From NCBI RefSeq assembly GCF_008329945.1, contig NZ_CP035807.1, forward strand, positions 2,666,001 through 2,730,000: a DNA stretch of 64,000 nt. Direction: 5' to 3'. How positions within the stretch are numbered: the stretch's first letter is position 1; the number at the start of each line of letters is the position of its first letter. The notes under the pieces were generated by a model. It saw only the letters and a list, made by a program, of their open reading frames with translations. It was not told the DNA's origin and did no database searches. The translations under genes were made by a program, and so were the position numbers. Shown here piece after piece: positions 36,679 to 45,550 of this stretch. This DNA is from Thiospirochaeta perfilievii (GTDB lineage Bacteria; Spirochaetota; Spirochaetia; DSM-2461).

Positions 36679-37533
36679 TTAAAGTATATCAAGGGTAGGG
36701 AGAAGAGATTTTAAAGCTTTTTTTAGGTAGAAAAGGGATGAATCAACAGTTCCTTTTGGTATACCAAGTACCTGGGCTACCTCCTCATTTTTTGGTCCAC
36801 AGTTTCTATTGTTAAGTTTAAGCTCAATTAGGTTTTTCCTCTCCTGCTTCTCTTGCATATTTTTAGATAGCACCTCTTTTTCATAAGATTCTTCCATAGT
36901 GTTTATCTTTTTTTGAATCCTTGTCACCTCAATAAAGAGTCGATTATATCTCTCTCGTAAATAATCCCTATTATGAACTCTTTTATAACAGAGGTTATTA
37001 AGAACTTCAATTTTGTCAAACAACCATCTTGGAGGTCTATCTAAAAGTGATGCTAATAGATTTATCTGCTCGTAGCTCAATACCCTCGAATTCTTAAGTG
37101 TGAAGATCTCTAATCTCTTCCTAATAGTCTCCTTACCTACTTTACCATTATTAATTAAAAGGAGTTTTTTGGCTTTTTCAGTAATCTTATACTCCACTGG
37201 AGTCTCAGTAACACAGAGTCTCTCTTTAAACTCTGTTATATAGTGGTATTTACAAGCTTCAACTTTATCCCTCTCTATTACATATGCCTTATTAAAACTG
37301 AACATAATCCACTTAATGTGTTTATTTAAATAGTGGGTAAAACTAGCTAAATCTGTGTTGTATTTATCTATAATAGAATTAACTCTAGGAATAAATTCTA
37401 CTATAAAATCCCCAGCTTCGATATATCTATCTTTACTAACCTGATTATATGCATACTCAATAATCCCATCATTAAATTTTTTTCTACTTATTGCATCAAC
37501 TTTATACATCTCATACATTTTTTCAATATCCAT
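36679..37533 (-). CDS. Helical protein with sigma region 4-like HTH, unknown
   Basis: 284 residues. The C-terminus (about 235-280) ends in NEEVAQVLGIPKGTVDSSLF followed by YLKKALKSLL, which reads like sigma-70 region 4 (the -35-binding HTH). The N-terminal 130 residues are helical and could hold a diverged region 2. The centre is a charged coiled coil, and nothing else is recognisable. The frame extends upstream to an ATG at 37557, but AGGAG sits 6-7 nt before the ATG at 37533, which I take as the start. It heads an operon with rdgB and the AEC carrier. An alternative sigma or sigma-like regulator is inference from the tail. Confidence 0.65.
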   Translation of the reverse strand: MDIEKMYEMYKVDAISRKKFNDGIIEYAYNQVSKDRYIEAGDFIVEFIPRVNSIIDKYNTDLASFTHYLNKHIKWIMFSFNKAYVIERDKVEACKYHYITEFKERLCVTETPVEYKITEKAKKLLLINNGKVGKETIRKRLEIFTLKNSRVLSYEQINLLASLLDRPPRWLFDKIEVLNNLCYKRVHNRDYLRERYNRLFIEVTRIQKKINTMEESYEKEVLSKNMQEKQERKNLIELKLNNRNCGPKNEEVAQVLGIPKGTVDSSLFYLKKALKSLLPTLDIL

Positions 37534-37864
37534 AAAAACTCCTATGTAATAACTCATACTGTTTTTATCGATATTAATTCAAAAAGTATAATAATCCCTA
37601 TGGGTTATAGATATTAATTAAAGTGATATAAATAGTCTTAAAGCATACTAGAGCTGTAAAACGTTGATATAAAAAATTAAATAAAGATATATCTAAAGAG
37701 TATATGTTTTTATATATTTATAAGTTTTAAAATCAAATTAAGTCTATGTATAATTGTAAATGGTTAGAATTAATTTAAATATTAGCTCTAGATTAGAGGA
37801 GGGAGATAATTGAGATTGGAAATAGTCATCAATTATATTATGATTAGTTTAATAGGAGAAATAA
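37534..37864. other. 331-bp AT-rich gap between divergent genes
   Basis: It holds the promoters of the sigma-like gene (minus) and the 4-TM gene (plus). TTGAGA at 37810-37815 with TATATT 18 nt later (37834-37839) could drive the plus gene. The strong AGGAGG at 37797-37802 lies 7 nt before a TTG at 37810 that opens a 41-codon frame ending at 37935; the two readings exclude each other. I see no RNA gene or repeat. Confidence 0.5.
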
Positions 37865-38263
37865 ATGAAAAAGAATGGTTATTTATCAGGTCAGTTTTTA
37901 ATACAGTTAGCAATAGGTCTATACTTTGCCCTTAGTGGCCTCTTAGGTATTATGGGGTATAATCAAGGAGTAAATCAGTTATTCAATGGTATTAATAAAC
38001 TAACTGGAACTACAAATTATCTACCACTTATAATATCTATCCTTTTCGCTTTAGCAGGTTCAGGTATGATTTTAGGACTATTTTTAAGTATAAAAAATAG
38101 TTTCATCTATTTTGTGGTTTTTGTATTATGGATTGTTTATATTATAATGAATTTTTTCACTGATAATTTTATTAAACCAAATTTACTTATTTGGTTAAAG
38201 GATCTATCACTTCAGCTAATTATTTTAGCCGGGTTATGGAATACAACCCAAAGAATTAAGTAG
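37865..38263 (+). CDS. Small four-TM membrane protein, unknown
   Basis: 132 residues with four predicted TM helices (about 10-30, 50-72, 78-98, 108-126) and short loops. The pattern is loosely DoxX-like, but I see no diagnostic motif and assign no function. AGGAG lies 9 nt before the ATG. It ends 33 nt before the histidine kinase gene, which has its own -10-like hexamer, so co-transcription is possible but not required. Confidence 0.6.
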   Translation: MKKNGYLSGQFLIQLAIGLYFALSGLLGIMGYNQGVNQLFNGINKLTGTTNYLPLIISILFALAGSGMILGLFLSIKNSFIYFVVFVLWIVYIIMNFFTDNFIKPNLLIWLKDLSLQLIILAGLWNTTQRIK

Positions 38264-38282
38264 TTATCTTAAAAAAATATAC

Positions 38283-38288
38283 TATACT
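38283..38288 (+). promoter_or_regulatory. TATACT 7 nt before the histidine kinase ATG
   Basis: A -10-like hexamer with 7 nt to the ATG at 38296 and no Shine-Dalgarno sequence. An overlapping second TATACT lies 5 nt upstream. Confidence 0.35.
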
Positions 38289-38295
38289 TAATTTT

Positions 38296-40538
38296 ATGAA
38301 GTTGAATAAAAAAATTACATTAGCTGTGTTGTTATTAATAAGATCCCTTATTATTTTTAGTGAGGATAGTAAAAATATTCTTTTTTTATCCTCATATAAT
38401 CCTTCTTTTCCAACTTTTGTTGAACAAGAGAATGGAATAAGGGATCAGCTTATAGGCCAAAACTATCTTTTGGATATTGAATTTATGGATAGTAAGAGGT
38501 TTACTTCCAAAGAGCTAGACACACTTTTTTTTAAGACACTTAAAATTAAGTTAGATAACTTACCAAAATATGATGGAATTTTAACCTCTGATGATAATGC
38601 TCTAAAATTCGCCGTAAAAAATAAGGATGTACTTTTTAAGGATACTCCTATTATTTTTTTTGGTGTAAATGATCTAGATTATGCAAATGAGATGAACTAT
38701 ATCAGCAATATTACAGGATACATTGAGGACACCTCTGTAGAAGAGACCCTTGAGCTAATTTTAAAGATTCACTCAAATAATGAGGATCTTATAATTATTA
38801 GTGATTCAACAGTATCTGGTCAATCGGATCTAAAAAAAGTAAAAGATACAATATATAAATATTATAATATGGGGTATAAGGTTCTAGATCTTTCAGGATT
38901 AACTTTTAACCAGTTTGGTAAAAGATTGGAACAAATAAGTTTAACTCAACCTGTTCTCCTACTCTCAGCTTATAAAGATGTAAATAATGAACATAAAACA
39001 TTTAATGAGAGCCTTAATTTTATACTATTACATCTAAAATCACCATTATACCATCTGTGGTATCACGGTTTAGGTCAGGGGATAATTGGTGGTAAATTAA
39101 TTAGCCATTATGAACAGGGAAAGGCTGCTACAATACTTTTAAAGGATGTAATTGATAATAAAAGGAAAGTTGAGAATATAAAAGTATCTACAAAGAGTCC
39201 AAATAAGTATCTATTTGATTATAATGTTCTAAAAAACTTTAATATAAAAAGATCCAAACTACCTAAGGATAGTGGGTATATAAACCTTACTAATCTATCC
39301 TTTGAGAATTCAAGGGATCTATTTTGGTTAATATTACTTTTATCTGTTCTCGTTATATTAATTATATTAATTATATTAATTTCAATTAAATATAGACTAA
39401 CTAAAAAAAGATTATTAATTGATAATGCAACTACTAAATCCTATGTAGATTCAATTATCAATTCAATTAATATTGGTATTATCAGTTTAGATAGAGATTA
39501 TAATATTATTAGTCAAAACAGGTATATAAAGAATCTTTTTAAAGGTTATGCCAGTGAATATGGTGGAAACAATATATTTCAAGTCTACCCATTTATAAAA
39601 CATATTTCAAAATGTAAAGATGGTCGAAGAATTATTGATTATATCGGAAGTATGAATAAATATTTAGAATTTTCAAGTCAACCTCTAGAGAATAATACTG
39701 GTTATATTATTCAGGTAGAGGATGTCTCTAGTAGGATTGAGTTTGAGAAAAAATTATTGAAGCAGAGAAGAGTAAGGCTGTAGGTGGTTTAGCTGCAGGT
39801 ATGGCCCATGAAATAAATAACCCACTCGCTGGGGTTGTTCAAAATATCGCGGTTTTGGAAAATAGACTATTAAATCCAGAGAGTAATATAAAAAATATAG
39901 AAGCTGCTAGAGCCGCTAAACTAGATTTAGAAGCATTGAAGAAGTACTTAAACGATAGAAAATTAATAGAAATTATAGAGTCTATAAGAATATCAGGTTT
40001 ACGGATATCTTCTATTATCTCAAATATGTTGAATTTTTCTAGAAAAGACGACATGTTTAAAATTAACACACTCCATGAATTAATAGATTCAAGTCTTATT
40101 CTTGCCGCAACAGATTTCAATATTGAACAGAAGTTTGATTTTAAGGCGATAGAAATTGTAAAAGATTTTAATTCAAAAGAGATAAAATTAAACTGTAATA
40201 AGGCCGAAATCCAACAGGTATTATTAAATATCTTTCATAATGCTGCTCAAGCTATGATCCTTGGAAATACAGAAACTCCAAAAATAATTATTACCACATC
40301 AATTGAAGGCAGTAGAGTTGTTATAGAAATTAAGGATAATGGTCCTGGAATAAGTAGTAAGGATAAAGAAGATGTATTAAAACCATTCTTTTCAACTGAA
40401 AATAGGCCTAACGGAACAGGACTTGGATTAAGTATTGCAGATTATATAATTACAAATCACAACGGTGAGCTATTTATAGAGTCTGAGTTGAAAGATGGCG
40501 TAAAAGTAGTTATAACTCTTCCCTATGAAGGAGCATAA
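38296..40538 (+). pseudogene. Sensor histidine kinase with ABC-binding-protein-like sensor, frame broken at an A6 run
   Basis: It is typed as pseudogene because the frame as given is broken; with one A restored it encodes about 747 residues. The first part (38296-39783) has a signal sequence, an extracytoplasmic sensor of ABC substrate-binding type (ILFLSSYNPSFPTF, GILTSDDNALKF, IIFFGVNDLDYA, about 25-320), one TM helix near 344-368 and a PAS domain. The kinase part (from 39801) has the H-box MAHEINNPLAG, N-box NIFHNAAQAM, G1 DNGPGI and G2 GTGLGLSIADY. In-phase AAA AAA at 39748-39753 is the break: an extra A, or a -1 slip, gives KKIIEAEKSKAVGGLAAG, the normal run into the H-box. No response regulator is adjacent. 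Confidence 0.85.
39353..39379 (+). repeat. Perfect 9-nt tandem repeat, three copies, inside the kinase TM helix
   Basis: TTATATTAA occurs three times end to end. The unit is a multiple of three, so copy-number change would alter TM length by three residues without changing frame. Confidence 0.8.
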
Positions 40539-40565
40539 AAAAAAGGGCCTACAGATGTAGACCCT
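40537..40565 (-). terminator. Terminator of the activase operon
   Basis: On the minus strand a 10-bp stem with one mismatch (AGGGTCTACA / TGTAGGCCCT) and a 2-nt loop is followed by eight T, just after the activase stop. It also lies directly at the histidine kinase stop on the plus strand. Confidence 0.85.
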
Positions 40566-40570
40566 AAACT

Positions 40571-43500
40571 CTATACTTTAGCAGCCATAGACTCTTTTGC
40601 ACCTTTAATAAGGAACTCTAATCTATTTGCTGTATTAACCTCACTTGTACCTGCATCCATATCAAGGAATAGTAGGTTAAGATGAGGATGAACCTCTTTT
40701 AATTTTTTCTCGACACCCTTTGCTACTATGTGGTTCGCGATACAACCAAATGGTTGTAAACAGACAACATCATTAATCCCATCTTTAACATAGGTTCCAA
40801 TTTCTCCAGCAACTAACCACGCCTCACCATATTGGTGATTGATACTTAAAACCTTCTCTGCAGTTTCACCTATATCTTGAATGTGGTGAATAGGACTCAT
40901 CCCTAGGTGATAGTTAGATAGTATAGCATTTGCTCTACCTATAAAACTATAACATACATTCTCGGCAGCTTTTAATGCTTTTAAGTAGACCTTGCTTTTA
41001 GGTAAGATATTAAAGTCACTATTAAATGGCTTAGCAACAAAGGATTTTAAGAAGAAGGTAATTAGAGGTGTAACTTCGACCTCAATTCCCTTACTCATTA
41101 ACCAATTATTGATATATCCATTGGAGAAGTCGTTAAATTTAACATATATCTCTCCAACTATACCAACTTTAGGTAGTTCTGTTGGATCAACTTCTATCTG
41201 GTTAAACTCATTTACACACTGCTCTAGAAGGTTAAAAAGTTTACCATGTTTCCCAATTTTTAAAAGAGGGTAGGAGAGTTCTATATACTTATCCACTAGT
41301 TTCTGAGCATCACCCTTATTTTTCTCCCTAACAGCAGTTCTATAGAAAAGTTTTGATAGACAGTCTCCAAAAAGGGAACCAAAGAATGATGTATATGTAA
41401 ACTTTACAGGACTAACTTGGAAACCTGGTTGTAAATTTAGGGGTTTACTAGTTGATGTTGAAACTGTAATAACAGGAACATCGTGGAAACCTGCATTAAC
41501 AAGACCTCTTTTAAGTAGAGATGCATAACTTGATGCCCTACATTGTCCTCCTGTCTGAGTTAGTCCTACAGCTACTTCGTCAGGGTTATACTTTCCAGAC
41601 TCAAGGGCTTTAATAAGATCTCCAATTACAATTGTTGCAGGGTAACAGATATCATTATTTGTATATTTTAAACCAATTTCAATACTAGACTTATCTGGTT
41701 CTGGTAGAACTTCAAACTTATATCCATCTAATTCAAAGGCTGCTGTTAAATATCTTGTATAAAAATTAGAGAACTGTGGGGCTAATATAGTTCTTCTTTT
41801 AACATCTAACTTATCAAATAAAGGAAGTACAACTCTTGGTTTATGCTCCCGAATGTAGTTTTCTCCCCGCATTTTCATAGACTCAATTAATGATCTAATT
41901 CTTAATTTCACAGAACCAGGAGAGCTTATTTCATCTATTCTAAGTACTGTAGGATTCTTTCCAAATACATTTAATATAGGTTTAACTTCGTCTACAACTA
42001 TTGCATCAGGCCCACAACCAAAGGAGTTTAATTGAACAACCTCAATATTATCCCTCTCTCCTGCCCAGATTGCTGAGTCATAAATTCTATTTGGAAGTGT
42101 CCATTGGGATAGAACATGTACATCTTGGTGCATATCGCTTCTATCCTCTTCTGGTATACAATCCTCTGTAATTACGTCAACACCAATTGCTGTTATCATC
42201 TCTGGTGCTTTGTGATTTACTAGGGAATCCACATGATATGGTCTCCCTAATAACATAATTACCAGTCTTCCATCCCTCTCTGCAGCGTCAACTATTCTCT
42301 GCCCTTCTTTAATAACATCTTCTTTGTATGTTTGGTACGCCTCTTCTGCTTTTTTTAACGCCTTTTTAAATACATCCTTTTTAACACCAAATTGACTTAA
42401 ATATTCCCATGTAGATTTTTCAATAACCTCAGGAGAGTTAAATGAGAAGGGTATATTATCAAATGGAATTCCAAACTTCTCTTCTGGTTTTACAGACGAT
42501 TGAATTACCTCAGGGTAACCTGTAACAACAGGGCAGTTATAATTATTTTGAGATGTTTCATTTTCTGTTCTGTTATATCTAACCATAGGATAGAAGATTC
42601 TATCAACTTTCTCCTCAATTAACTCATAAATGTGTCCATTTACTATTTTAGCTGGGAAACAGATATTTTCAGACATAACTGTACCATAACCCTTCTCTGC
42701 TAAAGGCATTGTAGACGGAGGGGATAGGGTAACCTTTATTCCTGATTCAACAAATAGAGTACTCCAGAATGGAAAATCCTCCCACATGTTTAGAACCCTA
42801 GGAATACCTATATTAAGTAGTGGCTCTCCCTCTGGCTCTAGTTTTCTATCAAAGAGTAGCCTCTTTTTAATTTCATGAAGGTTTTCCCCTTTATAGCTAC
42901 CCTTTAACTGGTTTGAAAAAATCTTCTCACATTTATTACCTGTAAAAAAAGATTTTTTCCCCTGGTAGGTTAATGTGGTAACTGTACATAAATTCTCACA
43001 ACCTCTACATACAGATGACTTTCTATTATAGTCTAGTGCTTTTTCTAGATTATCAAATCCAATAAATGTTGTTGTTGATTTCTCTTCGTAGAATTTTTTC
43101 TTTGCAACTAAGGCAGATCCATAGGCTCCCATTAACTCAGAGATATCAGGTCTTACAACCTCTTTACCTACTTGTTTCTCTAGGGATCTTAAAACTGCAG
43201 GATTTTTAAAAGTTCCACCCTGAACTACTATGTTATCCCCTAATAGAGAGTAATCAGTAAGTTTTAGAACCTTATTAAAGGCATTTTTTACAACAGATAT
43301 AGCTAAACCTGCAGCAATATCTCCCTTGGTTGCACCCTCCCTAAGGGACTGCTTTACCTTAGAGTTCATAAATACTGTACACCGGGTTCCAAGATCGCAT
43401 GGCGCCTTACTATAACAAGCCTGTTCTGCAAACCCAGCTACGTTTTCGTTAAGATTTTGTGCAAAAGTTTCAATAAAAGAACCACAACCTGAAGAACAAG

Positions 43501-44845
43501 CTTCATTTAGTTCAAGGTTGTTAATAATTCCGCCCTTACAGTAGATAGCCTTCATATCTTGACCACCAATATCCATTATAAAAGATACATTAGGTTCAAA
43601 AAAAGCTGCCGCAGTATAGTGGGCAATAGTCTCTACTAGTCCATCATCTAAACCATAGGCATAGTGTATTAAATCTTCACCATATCCTGTTACAGCAGAT
43701 CTTTTAATATTTATCTCAATATTAGCATCTTTAATCTCTTGGAAAATTTTATTTAAACCTAGGTTTACAGCTTGGATAGGATTTCCATTATTATTACTGT
43801 AATGTTTAGCTGCTATTTTCCCTTCATCGTTTATTAAAACAATTTTAGTTGTAGTAGAACCTGAGTCTATACCTAAGAATACATCCTTTTTATCTAGCTC
43901 TTTTAAGTCTACATATTGTACTTTATGTTGGTTTTTTCTCTCTAACCACTCTTCAAACTGCTCTTTAGAATCAAAAAGGGTTTCAAGTCTGGTTTCAAAA
44001 TTAACCTCATCGTCTCCGATATCTTCTATCTCTTTTATAGCTTGGGATAGGGTTGTTTTATCTACTCCATCATTATGAAGAGCTGCACCTACAGCTGGGA
44101 AAAGTTCTGAGTAATTAGTCTCTACCACTTCACTTTTATCTATTTCCAGTATATCTAAAAATGCCTTTCTTAATTCTGGTTGAAATGTTAATGGTCCACC
44201 AGTGAACATTATTTTTGTAAGAATATCTTGACCCCTTGAAAGGGAGTTTATTGATTGGAATGCTACAGCTTTATAAATAGATGCTACAATATCGGAACTT
44301 GGAATATCCCTACTTATTAGGTTTTGAATATCTGTTTTTGCAAAAACCCCACATCTAGATGCAACAGAGTATGTCTGTGTTGAGTCTTTTGCCATATCAT
44401 TAAACTCTGTAACATTTCTATTTAATAAAGAAGCCATCTGGTCAATAAATGCACCTGTACCTCCTGCACAGTTACCATTCATTCTTATATCTGGTTTCCC
44501 ATCTTCGTTAAAGAAAATAATTTTGGCATCTTCCCCACCTAGGTCAATTAAAGTTCGTACATCAGGGTGCAACTGTTTTACTACTTCTGCTGAAGCTACA
44601 ACCTCTTGAACAAAATTCATACCTGTTTTTTCAGAGATTCCCATTCCTGCTGTTCCAGTTATGGATGCTGTTATCTCCTCATCACCAAGTTCATTTTTAG
44701 CCTCTTTTAAAAGTTTTAGTATAGTTGTTGCTATTTCTGTATTATGTCTTTCATATTTTGAAAAAACAATTTTATTCTCTTTATCTAGAATAATTACTTT
44801 TGCTGTTGTAGATCCAATGTCGATCCCTAATTTATTACTTTTCAT
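40571..44845 (-). CDS. Giant acyl-CoA dehydratase activase / DUF2229 fusion protein
   Basis: 1,424 residues combining two activase (ASKHA ATPase, BadF/BcrA/HgdC-like) domains with dehydratase-like regions. Activases use ATP and a [4Fe-4S] cluster to fire electrons into 2-hydroxyacyl-CoA dehydratases or benzoyl-CoA reductases. Domain 1 has GIDIGSTTAK at 7-16 and cluster cysteines in NGNCAGGTGAF near 125 and SRCGVFAK near 164. Domain 2 has GIDSGSTTTK near 325, NEACSSGCGSF near 450 and GTRCTVFM near 489. CRGCENLC near 611 may hold another cluster. DUF2229 and HgdB-like sequence follows (SENICFPAKIVNGHI, CYPATIVIGDL, QTGGQCRASSY, QPFGCIANHI). The substrate of this long class is not established. 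It directly follows its TetR-type neighbour. Confidence 0.88.
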   Translation of the reverse strand: MKSNKLGIDIGSTTAKVIILDKENKIVFSKYERHNTEIATTILKLLKEAKNELGDEEITASITGTAGMGISEKTGMNFVQEVVASAEVVKQLHPDVRTLIDLGGEDAKIIFFNEDGKPDIRMNGNCAGGTGAFIDQMASLLNRNVTEFNDMAKDSTQTYSVASRCGVFAKTDIQNLISRDIPSSDIVASIYKAVAFQSINSLSRGQDILTKIMFTGGPLTFQPELRKAFLDILEIDKSEVVETNYSELFPAVGAALHNDGVDKTTLSQAIKEIEDIGDDEVNFETRLETLFDSKEQFEEWLERKNQHKVQYVDLKELDKKDVFLGIDSGSTTTKIVLINDEGKIAAKHYSNNNGNPIQAVNLGLNKIFQEIKDANIEINIKRSAVTGYGEDLIHYAYGLDDGLVETIAHYTAAAFFEPNVSFIMDIGGQDMKAIYCKGGIINNLELNEACSSGCGSFIETFAQNLNENVAGFAEQACYSKAPCDLGTRCTVFMNSKVKQSLREGATKGDIAAGLAISVVKNAFNKVLKLTDYSLLGDNIVVQGGTFKNPAVLRSLEKQVGKEVVRPDISELMGAYGSALVAKKKFYEEKSTTTFIGFDNLEKALDYNRKSSVCRGCENLCTVTTLTYQGKKSFFTGNKCEKIFSNQLKGSYKGENLHEIKKRLLFDRKLEPEGEPLLNIGIPRVLNMWEDFPFWSTLFVESGIKVTLSPPSTMPLAEKGYGTVMSENICFPAKIVNGHIYELIEEKVDRIFYPMVRYNRTENETSQNNYNCPVVTGYPEVIQSSVKPEEKFGIPFDNIPFSFNSPEVIEKSTWEYLSQFGVKKDVFKKALKKAEEAYQTYKEDVIKEGQRIVDAAERDGRLVIMLLGRPYHVDSLVNHKAPEMITAIGVDVITEDCIPEEDRSDMHQDVHVLSQWTLPNRIYDSAIWAGERDNIEVVQLNSFGCGPDAIVVDEVKPILNVFGKNPTVLRIDEISSPGSVKLRIRSLIESMKMRGENYIREHKPRVVLPLFDKLDVKRRTILAPQFSNFYTRYLTAAFELDGYKFEVLPEPDKSSIEIGLKYTNNDICYPATIVIGDLIKALESGKYNPDEVAVGLTQTGGQCRASSYASLLKRGLVNAGFHDVPVITVSTSTSKPLNLQPGFQVSPVKFTYTSFFGSLFGDCLSKLFYRTAVREKNKGDAQKLVDKYIELSYPLLKIGKHGKLFNLLEQCVNEFNQIEVDPTELPKVGIVGEIYVKFNDFSNGYINNWLMSKGIEVEVTPLITFFLKSFVAKPFNSDFNILPKSKVYLKALKAAENVCYSFIGRANAILSNYHLGMSPIHHIQDIGETAEKVLSINHQYGEAWLVAGEIGTYVKDGINDVVCLQPFGCIANHIVAKGVEKKLKEVHPHLNLLFLDMDAGTSEVNTANRLEFLIKGAKESMAAKV

Positions 44846-45442
44846 TTATTCTCCTTTTATATCTCTCCAAAGTAGTCTAATTATCTCTTCTTTACGTTGT
44901 TCAACTATCTCTTCATTACTATCTTGCTCTAAAAATGATCGTGTTATTGGTAACAATAAGTTTGAGGATAGGATTAAGCTTACTAAATTCAAGTACAAAT
45001 TAAGCGGATCCATACTGCGTATAATACCATCTTCTATTGCTCTGTTAGTCTTGTTTATAAAATCATCTAAGTGGGCAGACCCCATGATCTCTTTAATAAT
45101 TACAATAAGTTTTTTATCATTAAAATACTCCCATAAAAGGAACATTAGTTGTTTATCATGTTTAAGGATGAAAGCTGTATAGGAGTCTATTACCGCACCT
45201 AAGTACTTAGGGTAGTCTTCAACGGTTCTAACATCTACAGTATGGAAGGTTGACTGCATTCTTTCTAGAATATCTTTAACGCAGCAAATAAATAACTGCT
45301 CTTTACTGGAGTAGTAGTAGTGAATTAGAGCCTTATTTACACCTGCATCATCTGCAATTGCCTTTGTCTTGGCTCCGGATTTTCCGTACATTAGAAACTG
45401 TTTTAAAGCAGACTCTAAAATCTTATCTTTAATATTAACCAT
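44846..45442 (-). CDS. TetR-family regulator upstream of the activase
   Basis: 198 residues. An N-terminal TetR HTH (ILESALKQFLMYGKSGAKTK, AIADDAGVNKALIHYYYSSK, EQLF) is followed by an all-helical ligand domain. It directly abuts the activase gene: the stop TAA immediately precedes the activase ATG, and the activase Shine-Dalgarno sequence AAGGAG lies within its last codons, so the two are one operon. A 7-bp inverted repeat over its start codon is a likely autoregulatory operator. The ligand is unknown. Confidence 0.92.
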   Translation of the reverse strand: MVNIKDKILESALKQFLMYGKSGAKTKAIADDAGVNKALIHYYYSSKEQLFICCVKDILERMQSTFHTVDVRTVEDYPKYLGAVIDSYTAFILKHDKQLMFLLWEYFNDKKLIVIIKEIMGSAHLDDFINKTNRAIEDGIIRSMDPLNLYLNLVSLILSSNLLLPITRSFLEQDSNEEIVEQRKEEIIRLLWRDIKGE

Positions 45443-45461
45443 AAGGTTAAACTATATGGTT
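45437..45461 (-). promoter_or_regulatory. Candidate TetR operator over the regulator's own start
   Basis: AACCATA and TATGGTT, a perfect 7-bp inverted repeat with an 11-nt centre. It covers the ATG of the TetR gene and the TATAGT hexamer (45451-45456) 8 nt upstream of it, the usual place for autorepression. Confidence 0.5.
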
Positions 45462-45497
45462 GAAATTGTTTTTAATCAATAATAAATAGTCTAATTA

Positions 45498-45525
45498 TTT
45501 ACAAAAAGTACCTTTATGGTAGAAT
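45498..45525 (+). promoter_or_regulatory. Promoter of the MFS transporter gene
   Basis: TTTACA (5/6), a 16-nt spacer, then TAGAAT (5/6) preceded by TGG (extended -10). AAGGAG and the ATG at 45551 follow. Confidence 0.6.
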
Positions 45526-45550
45526 AACGCTAATTAAGTAAGGAGATTTA

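Noticed and set aside
40992-41273. 93-codon frame antisense to the activase
   Set aside because: Same reason: no start signal and it lies fully inside a clear gene.
44661-45182. 173-codon plus-strand frame antisense to the activase and TetR genes
   Set aside because: Shadow of two strong genes on the other strand. No ribosome site, no recognisable domain, composition mirrors the antisense codons.
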